DNA of 11,585 nt from a bacterium (lineage in GTDB: Bacteria > Desulfobacterota > GWC2-55-46). The notes below the pieces were generated by a model. It did no database searches. It was not told where the DNA came from and saw only the letters and a list, made by a program, of their open reading frames with translations. Shown piece by piece: positions 1 to 7,747 of this stretch (positions are counted from its first letter, which is position 1; every line of letters starts with the position of its first letter). Position numbers and translations under genes: made by a program. The stretch lies in contig DAIDBB010000222.1 in the NCBI GenBank assembly GCA_027310325.1, positions 1 through 11,585 on the forward strand. Reading direction: 5' to 3'.

Positions 1-2985
1 GAGATATACAAGAGGCTGAAGCCCGGGGACCTTCCGACCGTCGATACGGCCAATGCCTTCATTCAGGAGCTTTTTTTCACGCCGGATAGATACGACCTTT
101 CCCGGGTCGGCAGACTCAAGCTTAACCGCAAGCTCAGCTTCGATGTGCCGCTCGACCATACCACGCTCAGAAAAGAGGACATACTCGAGGTCGTCCGCTA
201 TCTCGTCCTTTTGAGAAACGGACAGGGGACGGTCGACGATATCGATCACCTGGGCAACAGAAGGGTCAGATCCGTCGGGGAACTCCTTGAGAATCAGTAC
301 AGGATAGGGCTTTTGAGGATGGAGAGGGCGGTAAAGGAGAGGATGAGTCTCGGCGAGCTCGAAACTCTCATGCCCCATGACCTCATAAACCCGAAGCCCG
401 TGTCCGCCGTAATAAAGGAGTTTTTCGGGTCAAGCCAGCTTTCCCAGTTCATGGACCAGACAAACCCTCTTTCCGAGATAACGCATAAAAGAAGGCTTTC
501 AGCGCTCGGACCAGGTGGACTCACGAGGGAGAGGGCGGGTTTCGAAGTGAGGGACGTCCACGCCACTCACTACGGGAGAATTTGCCCGATCGAGACCCCG
601 GAAGGCCCGAACATCGGCCTTATCGTGTCGCTAAGCACTTACGCCAGGGTAAACGACTTTGGCTTCATAGAGACGCCTTACAGGGAAGTGAAGGACGGCA
701 AGGTCTCGAACAGGATCACTTACCTTTCCGCGCTCGACGAGGAAAGCCATGTCATAGCGCAGGCGAACGCCCCGGTCGACAGCAACGGGAAGTTCACTAG
801 CGAGTTTATCTCCGCAAGAAAAGGCGGCGAGTTCATAATGGCCCGACCCGAGGACATAACCCTCATGGACGTTTCTCCCAACCAACTCGTCAGTGTCGCG
901 GCCTCTCTTGTGCCGTTCCTTGAAAACGACGACGCGAACAGGGCCCTTATGGGCTCGAACATGCAGAGGCAGGCGGTGCCGCTCATCCGCACCGAGTCGC
1001 CGCTTATAGGCACGGGCATGGAGAGCGTAGTCGCCAGGGATTCGGGCGTCACGATACTGGCCAGGAAGGACGGCATCGTCGAAAGCGTTGACGCGACGAG
1101 GATAGTCGTAAGGAACGCCACCGGCGGGGTGGATATATATGGGCTGACGAAGTTCAGGAGGTCCAACCAGAACACCTGCCTCAACCAGAAGCCTATAGTC
1201 TTAAAGGGGGACAAGGTCGTTGCCGGCCAAGTGATAGCGGACGGCCCGTCGACGTACGAAGGCGAGCTCGCGCTCGGTAAAAACGTCATGGTCGCTTTCA
1301 TGCCCTGGGGCGGCTATAACTTCGAGGACTCGATACTTATTAGCGAACGGCTCCTCCGTGACGACGTCTTCACCTCGGTCCACATAGAAGAGTTCGAGGT
1401 GGTTGCAAGGGACATAAAGCTCGGAAAAGAAGAGATAACGAGGGATATCCCCAATGTCGGGGACGAGGCATTGAAGAACCTCGATGAAAGCGGCATCATA
1501 AGGATAGGCGCCGAGGTGGCGCCCGGAGATATCCTTGTCGGAAAGATAACCCCCAAAGGCGAGACGCAGCTCTCTCCCGAGGAAAAGCTCCTGCGCGCCA
1601 TATTCGGCGAGAAGGCCGAGGACGTGAAGGACACCTCCCTGAGGGTGCCCCCGGGTATCGAGGGCTTTGTGATAGACGCGAAGGTCTTTTCGAGGAAGGG
1701 CGCTGAAAAGGACGAGAGGAGCAGGTCCATAGAAGACAGGGAAGTCGCCAGGCTTATGAAGGACCGCGAAGACGAAATAAACATCGTCAAGGAATCCGCC
1801 TACACCAGGGTCCACAAGCTCCTTCTCAACAAGAAGTCTCAGGTGCGTATAACCGACAAGAAGGGCAATACGATCCTCAGCAAGGGTAAGGCCATAACCG
1901 CCGACGTCCTTTCGTCGATACCTCAGGGCAGGTGGCATGAGATCGTCCCCGCGGACGAGAAGGCCGAAAAGGAGATAAACGATATAACAGGAAACCTCAG
2001 CGAGCAGATAGACCTCATAAAGATGGTCTTCGACGAGAGGATAAACAGGCTCAAACGCGGCGACGAGCTTCCGCCCGGCGTGATCAAGATGGTGAAGGTC
2101 TATATAGCCATGAAGCGCAAGGTGTCCGTCGGCGACAAGATGGCCGGAAGGCACGGGAATAAGGGCGTCATATCGAGGGTGCTCCCCGAGGAGGACATGC
2201 CTTATCTTGAAGACGGCACGCCCGTGGATATAGTACTTAATCCCCTCGGCGTTCCGTCAAGGATGAATATCGGGCAGATTCTCGAGACCCATCTTGGATG
2301 GGCCGCCAAGGGGCTCGGCAACGCCGTAAGAGCGCTGGTCGAGAAGAACGCCGGGGCAAACGCCATAAAGGAGAGGATCAAGAAGATATACGCCTCGCAG
2401 GAGTTCAGCAAGTTCGTAAACGGGCTCTCGGACGATGAGGCCAGGGAACTTGCCAGGAGGATCGGCAACAACGGGCTTTATATGGCAAGTCCCGTATTTG
2501 ACGGCGCAACAGAAAATGACGTGAAGGACGCGCTTGGAAGCGCGACCCTGCCGAAGTCCGGAAAGACGGTGCTCTACGACGGGAAGTCGGGGGAGCCCTT
2601 TGACCAGGAGGTAACAGTCGGAGTCATGTACATGATGAAACTCCACCACCTGGTAGACGACAAGATACACGCCAGGAGCACCGGCCCGTATTCTCTCGTC
2701 ACTGAGCAGCCGCTCGGCGGAAAGGCGCAATTCGGAGGCCAGAGGCTCGGAGAGATGGAAGTCTGGGCGATGGAGGCTTACGGCGCGGCGCACAGCCTCC
2801 AGGAATTCCTGACCGTAAAATCGGACGATGTGCCCGGAAGGACCAGGATGTACGAATCGATAGTGACGGGCAGCTACTCGCTCGAACCGACGCTGCCGGA
2901 GTCGTTCAGCGTCCTCATCAAGGAGCTCCAGAGCTTGGCGCTTGACATAAACCTCATAGAGGAAGAGGAAAAGGAAAAGGATTAG
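1..2985 (+). CDS. rpoB: RNA polymerase beta subunit (5'-truncated by window edge)
   Basis: Beta subunit of DNA-dependent RNA polymerase, which with beta' forms the active-site cleft that makes RNA from DNA. The reading frame is open from base 1 and ends at TAG 2983-2985, giving 994 residues. By comparison with E. coli (1342 residues), about 365-370 N-terminal residues lie upstream, so the ATG at 145 is an internal methionine. The rifampicin region (about 430-507) reads SSQLSQFMDQTNPL onward and keeps the equivalents of E. coli D516 (454), H526 (484) and S531 (499); position 518 is Thr instead of Asn. The NFEDSI motif with the Glu-Asp pair is at 1321-1329. The GDKMAGRHGNKG motif carries the two catalytic-site lysines at 2137 and 2161. 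A charged insert at about 1740-2080 matches the lineage-specific insert of Proteobacteria and relatives. The C terminus ends in an acidic, lysine-rich tail. rpoC follows after 76 bases. Identification is certain. Confidence 0.99.
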   Translation, partial: EIYKRLKPGDLPTVDTANAFIQELFFTPDRYDLSRVGRLKLNRKLSFDVPLDHTTLRKEDILEVVRYLVLLRNGQGTVDDIDHLGNRRVRSVGELLENQYRIGLLRMERAVKERMSLGELETLMPHDLINPKPVSAVIKEFFGSSQLSQFMDQTNPLSEITHKRRLSALGPGGLTRERAGFEVRDVHATHYGRICPIETPEGPNIGLIVSLSTYARVNDFGFIETPYREVKDGKVSNRITYLSALDEESHVIAQANAPVDSNGKFTSEFISARKGGEFIMARPEDITLMDVSPNQLVSVAASLVPFLENDDANRALMGSNMQRQAVPLIRTESPLIGTGMESVVARDSGVTILARKDGIVESVDATRIVVRNATGGVDIYGLTKFRRSNQNTCLNQKPIVLKGDKVVAGQVIADGPSTYEGELALGKNVMVAFMPWGGYNFEDSILISERLLRDDVFTSVHIEEFEVVARDIKLGKEEITRDIPNVGDEALKNLDESGIIRIGAEVAPGDILVGKITPKGETQLSPEEKLLRAIFGEKAEDVKDTSLRVPPGIEGFVIDAKVFSRKGAEKDERSRSIEDREVARLMKDREDEINIVKESAYTRVHKLLLNKKSQVRITDKKGNTILSKGKAITADVLSSIPQGRWHEIVPADEKAEKEINDITGNLSEQIDLIKMVFDERINRLKRGDELPPGVIKMVKVYIAMKRKVSVGDKMAGRHGNKGVISRVLPEEDMPYLEDGTPVDIVLNPLGVPSRMNIGQILETHLGWAAKGLGNAVRALVEKNAGANAIKERIKKIYASQEFSKFVNGLSDDEARELARRIGNNGLYMASPVFDGATENDVKDALGSATLPKSGKTVLYDGKSGEPFDQEVTVGVMYMMKLHHLVDDKIHARSTGPYSLVTEQPLGGKAQFGGQRLGEMEVWAMEAYGAAHSLQEFLTVKSDDVPGRTRMYESIVTGSYSLEPTLPESFSVLIKELQSLALDINLIEEEEKEKD

Positions 2986-3000
2986 GTCCTGCCAGGACCT
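2984..3000 (+). promoter_or_regulatory. Hairpin overlapping the rpoB stop codon
   Basis: AGGTCCT (2984-2990) and AGGACCT (2994-3000) are perfect inverted repeats around a 3-base loop, GCC. The first arm starts inside the rpoB TAG. Only two T bases follow directly, so it is not a typical intrinsic terminator. It could protect or process the rpoB-rpoC mRNA, or tune readthrough into rpoC. The structure is seen directly; its function is inference. Confidence 0.45.
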
Positions 3001-3012
3001 TTGACGATAATT

Positions 3013-3024
3013 TTTAGGCCTAAA
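3013..3024. repeat. 12-bp perfect palindrome in the rpoB-rpoC gap
   Basis: TTTAGGCCTAAA is self-complementary with no spacer. A weaker arm pair, AGGG (3024-3027) and CCCT (3039-3042), follows. It could be a protein-binding site on DNA or simply chance in a short AT-rich spacer. Confidence 0.35.
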
Positions 3025-3049
3025 GGGTTATAAAAGAGCCCTGCAAAAA

Positions 3050-3056
3050 AGGAGGT
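3050..3056 (+). promoter_or_regulatory. Shine-Dalgarno that fixes the rpoC TTG start
   Basis: AGGAGGT is a near-perfect match to the 16S rRNA 3' end. It lies six bases upstream of TTG 3062. The next in-frame start, ATG 3074, would be about 18 bases away, which is too far. The ribosome-binding site therefore decides for TTG. Confidence 0.85.
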
Positions 3057-3061
3057 TAACT

Positions 3062-6000
3062 TTGGAAAGCCTCATGGCATTGCTGGAAAAACATAAAAAA
3101 CCTATGGACTTTAACGCCATAAGGATAACCATCTCCTCGCCCGAAAGGATAAGGGAATGGTCTCACGGAGAGGTGAAAAAACCGGAGACCATTAACTACA
3201 GGACCTTCAAGCCAGAGCGGGACGGCCTTTTCTGCGCCAAGATATTCGGGCCCGTAAAGGACTTTGAATGCAACTGCGGCAAGTACAAGAGGATGAAGCA
3301 CAGAGGGGTTGTTTGCGAGAAGTGCGGCGTTGAAGTCATACCGTCCAACGTCAGACGCGAGAGACTTGGCCACATCGAGCTCGCGACACCGGTAGCGCAC
3401 ATATGGTTCTTGAGGAGCCTTCCGTCGAGGATAGGCGCCATGCTCGACATGACGCTCAAGGAGCTCGAAAGGGTCCTTTATTATGAAAACTACGTGGTCA
3501 TCGACCCAAAGGAGTCGGACCTTAAGGCCGGCGAGCTCCTTAATGAGGAGAAGTACCAGAAGGCTGTCGAGAAGTGGGGCCCCGACGGTTTCGTCGCCGG
3601 CATGGGGGCGGATGCCGTAAGGGAGATGCTCCGTAAGATCGACCTCGACAAGGTCTCATCCAACTTAAGGCTCGAGATGAAAAAGACCTCCTCGGACGCC
3701 AAGAAAAAGAGGATAGCGAAGAGGCTTAAGGTCGTGGACGCGTTCCTTAACTCCGGGAACAGGCCCGACTGGATGATACTAGAGGTAATACCGGTCCTGC
3801 CGCCGGACCTGAGGCCGCTCGTTCCGCTTGACGGCGGAAGGTTCGCGACGTCAGACCTTAACGACCTTTACAGGAGGGTCATAAACAGGAACAACAGGCT
3901 TAAGCGGCTTATGGAACTTAACGCCCCGGACATCATCATAAGGAACGAAAAGAGGATGCTCCAGGAGGCGGTGGACGCTCTATTCGATAACGGCAGGAGG
4001 GGAAGGATAATCACAGGACAGAACAAACGCCCCCTTAAGTCGCTAAGCGACATGATAAAGGGCAAGGGCGGAAGGTTCAGGCAGAACCTCCTTGGAAAAC
4101 GCGTCGATTATTCGGGCCGGTCTGTCATCGTCATAGGGCCTGACCTTAGGCTCCATCAGTGCGGGCTTCCCAAGAAGATGGCCCTTGAGCTCTTCAAGCC
4201 CTTCATATACCAGAAGCTCGAAGAAAAGGGATACGCAACTACGATAAAGAGCGCCAAAAAGATGCTCGAAAAGGAAAGGCCCGAGGTCTGGGACGTCCTT
4301 GACGAGGTCATTAGGGAACACCCGGTGCTCCTTAACCGCGCCCCGACGCTCCACAGGCTCGGCATCCAGGCCTTCGAGCCGATCCTAATAGAGGGAAAGG
4401 CCATCCAGCTCCATCCTCTCGTCTGCACGGCGTTCAACGCGGACTTCGACGGAGACCAGATGGCGGTGCACGTGCCCCTTTCGGTTGAAGCGCAGGTCGA
4501 GGCAAGGGTCCTCATGATGTCGACCAATAACATACTTTCGCCGGCGCACGGAAAGCCCATTATCGTCCCCACGCAGGACATAGTCCTAGGGCTCTATTAC
4601 CTTACGCGCGAGCGTCCCGGCGTAAAAGGCGAGGGAAAGAGGTTCTCGTCCTTTGAGGAGGTCCGGGCGGCCTATGACGGCGGGGCGGCGCATCTTCAGG
4701 CCGGCATAAAGGTCAAGCTCGACGGCAGGCTCATCGATACGACCGTCGGAAGGGTAATCATGTCCGAGTCCGTGCCTTCGGTCATAAGGTTCGAAGAGAT
4801 AAACAGGGTAATGGACAAGAAGAGGCTCGCCGACCTCATCGACATCTGTTACAGGCGCGCCGGTAACAAGGAGACCGTAATACTCGCCGACAAGCTCAAG
4901 GACCTCGGATACCAGTACGCGACGAAGGCCGGGATCTCGATCTGTATCGACGACATGAAGATACCGAGAAAGAAAGAGAAGCTCCTCGATAAGGCCTATG
5001 ACGAGGTAAAGGAGATACAGAAGCAGTATAACGAAGGTCTAATCACAGACGGCGAGCGCTACAACAAGGTCATAGACATATGGGCGCAGGCTACCGAAGA
5101 GATAGCCGACGCCATGCTGAGGGAGCTCGGCACCGACACCGTTAAGGACGAAAGCGGGGCGGAGAAACAGATACCTAGCTTCAACCCGATATTCATAATG
5201 GCCGATTCCGGCGCAAGGGGCTCGGCCCAGCAGATAAGACAGCTCGCCGGCATGAGGGGCCTTATGGCTAAACCATCTGGCGAGATCATCGAAACGCCAA
5301 TTACCGCCAACTTCAGGGAAGGCCTTACGGTGCTCCAGTACTTCATATCGACGCACGGAGCCAGAAAGGGTCTTGCCGATACGGCCTTGAAGACAGCGAA
5401 CTCCGGGTATCTAACAAGGAGGCTCGTCGACGTCGCCCAGGACGCCATCATAAGCGAAGAGGACTGCGGAACCCTGGACGGCATCTACATGACGTCGCTT
5501 GTCGAAGGCGGAGAGGTCATCGAGCCCATCGGCGAGAGGATCCTCGGCAGGGTCGCCCTTGAAGAGGTCGCAGACCCCTTCACCAAAGAGGTCATCGTCG
5601 AGGCCAACGAGGAGATAGACGAAGGCAAGATCGAAAAGATAGAAGAGGTCGGCGTAGACAGGGTAAAGATAAGGAGCGTTCTTACCTGCAGAAGCTCGAG
5701 AGGCATCTGCATAAAGTGTTACGGCAGGGACCTTACCAGGGGAAGGATGGCCGAGATGGGCGAGGCCGTTGGCGTTATAGCTGCACAATCGATCGGCGAG
5801 CCCGGGACCCAGCTCACGATGAGAACGTTCCATATAGGCGGAACGGCGAGCAGGCGCGCCGAGCAGACGACCCTCGAAGCCCGTCACGAAGGGATAGTCA
5901 AGTTCCATAACCTTAACGTAGCCGTTAACGCCAGGGGCGAAGCCATCGTTATGAACCGTAACGGTGACCTTGCGATACAGGACGAGCAGGGCAGGGACCG

Positions 6001-7174
6001 CGAGAGGAACCCCGTCATTTACGGCGCGAGGCTCCGCGTTACTGACGGCCAGAAGGTGGCCGCCGGCACGGTCATCGCCGAGTGGGACCCTTACACGATA
6101 CCGATCATAACCGAGGTCTCTGGTATAGTAAGGTTCGGGGACATCGAAGACGGCAAGACGATGAGGGAGCAGGTCGACGAGGTCACCGGCCTTTCAAGTA
6201 AGGTCATAGTGACCTACAAGGAAGGGGACATGAGGCCGAGGGTCTCCATAAAGGACGAGACCGGCAAGACCCGCAGGATCGAGGGGACTGCCATAGAGGC
6301 CAGATACCTGCTGCCGGTCGGGGCCATCCTAACCATAAACGACGGAGATGCCGTAAAGGCCGGAGACATGGTCGCGAAGATCCCGAGAGAGACGACCAAG
6401 ACAAAAGACATAACCGGGGGGCTACCGAGGGTCGCCGAGCTCTTCGAGGCGCGGAAACCCAAGGAATGCGCGGTCATCAGCGAGATAGACGGCGCCGTGT
6501 CATTCGGCAGGGACACCAAGGGCAAGAGGAAGGTCGTCATCACGCCCGAGACCGGGGAACCCAAGGAATATCTGATACCCAAGGGTAAGCACATAAGCGT
6601 AAGGGAAGGGGACAGGGTCAGGGCCGGGGAACCCCTTATGGACGGCTCCGCCAACCCTCACGACATACTTAGGGTCCTTGGCGTAAAGGAACTCGCCAAG
6701 TATCTCGTGGACGAGGTGCAGGAGGTATATAGGCTCCAGGGCGTCAAGATAAACGATAAGCATATAGAGGTCATCGTAAGGCAGATGCTCCGGAGGGTCA
6801 AGATAAAGGACGCCGGGGACACGAACCTCCTCATTGGTGAACAGGTTGAAAGGTACATCTTCGAGGATGAGAACGACAAGATAATAGCCAAGGGCAAAAA
6901 GCCGGCCATTGCGGAGCCGCTTCTGCAAGGTATAACAAAGGCTTCGCTTTCGACTGAGAGCTTCATATCAGCGGCGTCGTTCCAGGAGACGACAAAGGTC
7001 CTTACCGGGGCCGCTGTCGAGGGGAAAGTCGATTATCTGCGCGGACTTAAGGAAAACGTTATAATGGGCCGCCTCATACCGGCTGGCACGGGCTTCAGGA
7101 AGTACACAAAGATAGGGGCGGCGGTACCCGAGGTCGAAGAGGCGCCGGCGGAGACCGCTCAGGAGACGGCTTGA
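3062..7174 (+). CDS. rpoC: RNA polymerase beta' subunit
   Basis: Largest subunit of RNA polymerase; it carries the catalytic Mg-binding loop. Length is 1370 residues (E. coli 1407). The N-terminal zinc site is C70, C72, C85, C88. The catalytic loop NADFDGD is at residues 459-465, with three Asp for Mg. The bridge-helix region (ARKGLADTALKTANSGYL) is intact. The second zinc site is C802, C876, C883, C886. The trigger loop (SIGEPGTQLTMRTFHIGG) has M920 and H924. A large insert at about 930-1110 separates the trigger-loop halves, as in Proteobacteria and several other phyla; the chain resumes at DITGGLPRVAELFEAR (residue 1116). The C terminus closes with GRLIPAGTGF and an acidic Glu/Ala-rich tail. 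The start is TTG, chosen from the strong ribosome-binding site at 3050-3056 and the match of the N terminus to the family. It follows rpoB by 76 bases and is presumably co-transcribed. Identification is certain; the start is well supported. Confidence 0.99.
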   Translation: MESLMALLEKHKKPMDFNAIRITISSPERIREWSHGEVKKPETINYRTFKPERDGLFCAKIFGPVKDFECNCGKYKRMKHRGVVCEKCGVEVIPSNVRRERLGHIELATPVAHIWFLRSLPSRIGAMLDMTLKELERVLYYENYVVIDPKESDLKAGELLNEEKYQKAVEKWGPDGFVAGMGADAVREMLRKIDLDKVSSNLRLEMKKTSSDAKKKRIAKRLKVVDAFLNSGNRPDWMILEVIPVLPPDLRPLVPLDGGRFATSDLNDLYRRVINRNNRLKRLMELNAPDIIIRNEKRMLQEAVDALFDNGRRGRIITGQNKRPLKSLSDMIKGKGGRFRQNLLGKRVDYSGRSVIVIGPDLRLHQCGLPKKMALELFKPFIYQKLEEKGYATTIKSAKKMLEKERPEVWDVLDEVIREHPVLLNRAPTLHRLGIQAFEPILIEGKAIQLHPLVCTAFNADFDGDQMAVHVPLSVEAQVEARVLMMSTNNILSPAHGKPIIVPTQDIVLGLYYLTRERPGVKGEGKRFSSFEEVRAAYDGGAAHLQAGIKVKLDGRLIDTTVGRVIMSESVPSVIRFEEINRVMDKKRLADLIDICYRRAGNKETVILADKLKDLGYQYATKAGISICIDDMKIPRKKEKLLDKAYDEVKEIQKQYNEGLITDGERYNKVIDIWAQATEEIADAMLRELGTDTVKDESGAEKQIPSFNPIFIMADSGARGSAQQIRQLAGMRGLMAKPSGEIIETPITANFREGLTVLQYFISTHGARKGLADTALKTANSGYLTRRLVDVAQDAIISEEDCGTLDGIYMTSLVEGGEVIEPIGERILGRVALEEVADPFTKEVIVEANEEIDEGKIEKIEEVGVDRVKIRSVLTCRSSRGICIKCYGRDLTRGRMAEMGEAVGVIAAQSIGEPGTQLTMRTFHIGGTASRRAEQTTLEARHEGIVKFHNLNVAVNARGEAIVMNRNGDLAIQDEQGRDRERNPVIYGARLRVTDGQKVAAGTVIAEWDPYTIPIITEVSGIVRFGDIEDGKTMREQVDEVTGLSSKVIVTYKEGDMRPRVSIKDETGKTRRIEGTAIEARYLLPVGAILTINDGDAVKAGDMVAKIPRETTKTKDITGGLPRVAELFEARKPKECAVISEIDGAVSFGRDTKGKRKVVITPETGEPKEYLIPKGKHISVREGDRVRAGEPLMDGSANPHDILRVLGVKELAKYLVDEVQEVYRLQGVKINDKHIEVIVRQMLRRVKIKDAGDTNLLIGEQVERYIFEDENDKIIAKGKKPAIAEPLLQGITKASLSTESFISAASFQETTKVLTGAAVEGKVDYLRGLKENVIMGRLIPAGTGFRKYTKIGAAVPEVEEAPAETAQETA

Positions 7175-7184
7175 GGGAGCTTTT

Positions 7185-7221
7185 GCGCCTTTTTTAAAAA
7201 AACGTCGGTTTTTTTGAAAAA
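7185..7221 (+). terminator. Possible terminator after rpoC
   Basis: Bases 7190-7203 (T6, A7, C) can pair with 7208-7221 (G, T7, G, A5), a 14-bp stem with one G-U pair and a four-base loop (7204-7207). It is almost all A-T, so it is weak as a classical terminator. Alternatively, GCGCC at 7185-7189 followed by a T6 run can pair with GGCGC at 7141-7145 inside the rpoC end, enclosing a small GCGG/CCGC hairpin. Either fold could reduce readthrough from rpoC into rpsL. Function is inference. Confidence 0.35.
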
Positions 7222-7236
7222 CAAGGCAATTAGTTC

Positions 7237-7265
7237 TTGACAAGGTCTTTAAAAGTGGGTACATT
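7237..7265 (+). promoter_or_regulatory. Sigma-70-type promoter for rpsL (str operon)
   Basis: A perfect -35 box TTGACA (7237-7242) is separated by 17 bp from TACATT (7260-7265), which matches the -10 consensus at four of six positions. The stretch upstream of the -35 (about 7209-7236) is AT-rich, like an UP element. Transcription would start near 7271-7272, giving a leader of about 26 bases before the rpsL ATG. This is the best promoter in the window. It would let the ribosomal and elongation-factor genes be transcribed separately from rpoBC. Confidence 0.65.
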
Positions 7266-7297
7266 ATTTTGATTTACGCCATAGCGAAAGGTAGCTT

Positions 7298-7669
7298 ATG
7301 CCGACAATAAACCAGCTTGTCCGCAAGGGCAGGACCAAGAGTAAAGTTAAAACAGCCTCCCCGGCCCTCAACAGGTGTCCGCAGAAAAGGGGAGTTTGCG
7401 TCAGGGTTTACACGACGACCCCCAAGAAGCCTAACTCGGCGTTGAGGAAAGTGGCGAGGGTGAGGCTTACGAACAGCATGGAAGTGACGTCGTATATACC
7501 CGGGATCGGCCACAACCTCCAGGAACACTCGGTAGTGCTCATAAGGGGCGGTAGGGTAAAGGACCTTCCGGGAGTAAGGTATCACATAATAAGGGGCACT
7601 CTTGACACGATGGGCGTGCAGGACAGGAAACAGGCGCGCTCCAAGTACGGCGCGAAGAGACCCAAGTAA
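7298..7669 (+). CDS. rpsL: 30S ribosomal protein S12
   Basis: S12 sits at the decoding centre of the 30S subunit and helps set tRNA-selection accuracy. It has 123 residues, the usual bacterial length. The conserved core TTTPKKPNSALRKV is at residues 39-52 and GGRVKDLPGVRYH follows residue 84. K43 and K88 (E. coli K42 and K87 counted without Met) are the wild-type lysines whose change commonly gives streptomycin resistance. D89 is the aspartate that RimO methylthiolates in many bacteria. The start is ATG with AAAGG at 7287-7291, six bases upstream. It is the first gene after the promoter at 7237-7265, and rpsG follows after 78 bases. Nothing in it is unusual. Identification is certain. Confidence 0.99.
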   Translation: MPTINQLVRKGRTKSKVKTASPALNRCPQKRGVCVRVYTTTPKKPNSALRKVARVRLTNSMEVTSYIPGIGHNLQEHSVVLIRGGRVKDLPGVRYHIIRGTLDTMGVQDRKQARSKYGAKRPK

Positions 7670-7677
7670 GTCTGTCG

Positions 7678-7710
7678 AATACGCCGCAATATGGCCGGCG
7701 TATTATTTTT
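7678..7710 (+). terminator. Hairpin plus T-run between rpsL and rpsG (attenuator or S7 operator)
   Basis: AATACGCCG (7678-7686) pairs perfectly with CGGCGTATT (7696-7704) around a nine-base loop, and a T5 run follows at 7706-7710. The shape is that of a moderate intrinsic terminator. Because rpsG has no convincing promoter of its own, partial termination (attenuation) fits better than full stop. In E. coli, S7 represses translation by binding the rpsL-rpsG spacer, so this structure could be part of such a site; that is inference. Confidence 0.5.
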
Positions 7711-7747
7711 CTCGAAGCAAATATAAAGCAAATGTAGTGGAGGAGTT

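Noticed and set aside
145..147. ATG 145 as the start of rpoB
   Set aside because: The same frame is open back to base 1 and encodes conserved RpoB sequence (RPG/KPG-type segment, then LFFTPDRYDLS), so the gene begins before the window.
1201..2154. 317-codon open frame on the - strand, opposite rpoB
   Set aside because: It is a shadow of a conserved rpoB segment with the same codon-bias cause; there is no independent support for it.
3001..3034. Possible promoter in the rpoB-rpoC gap: TTGACG (3001) and TATAAA (3029)
   Set aside because: Each box is good alone, but the spacer is 22 bp, outside the usual 16-19. No -35 lies at the right distance from TATAAA.
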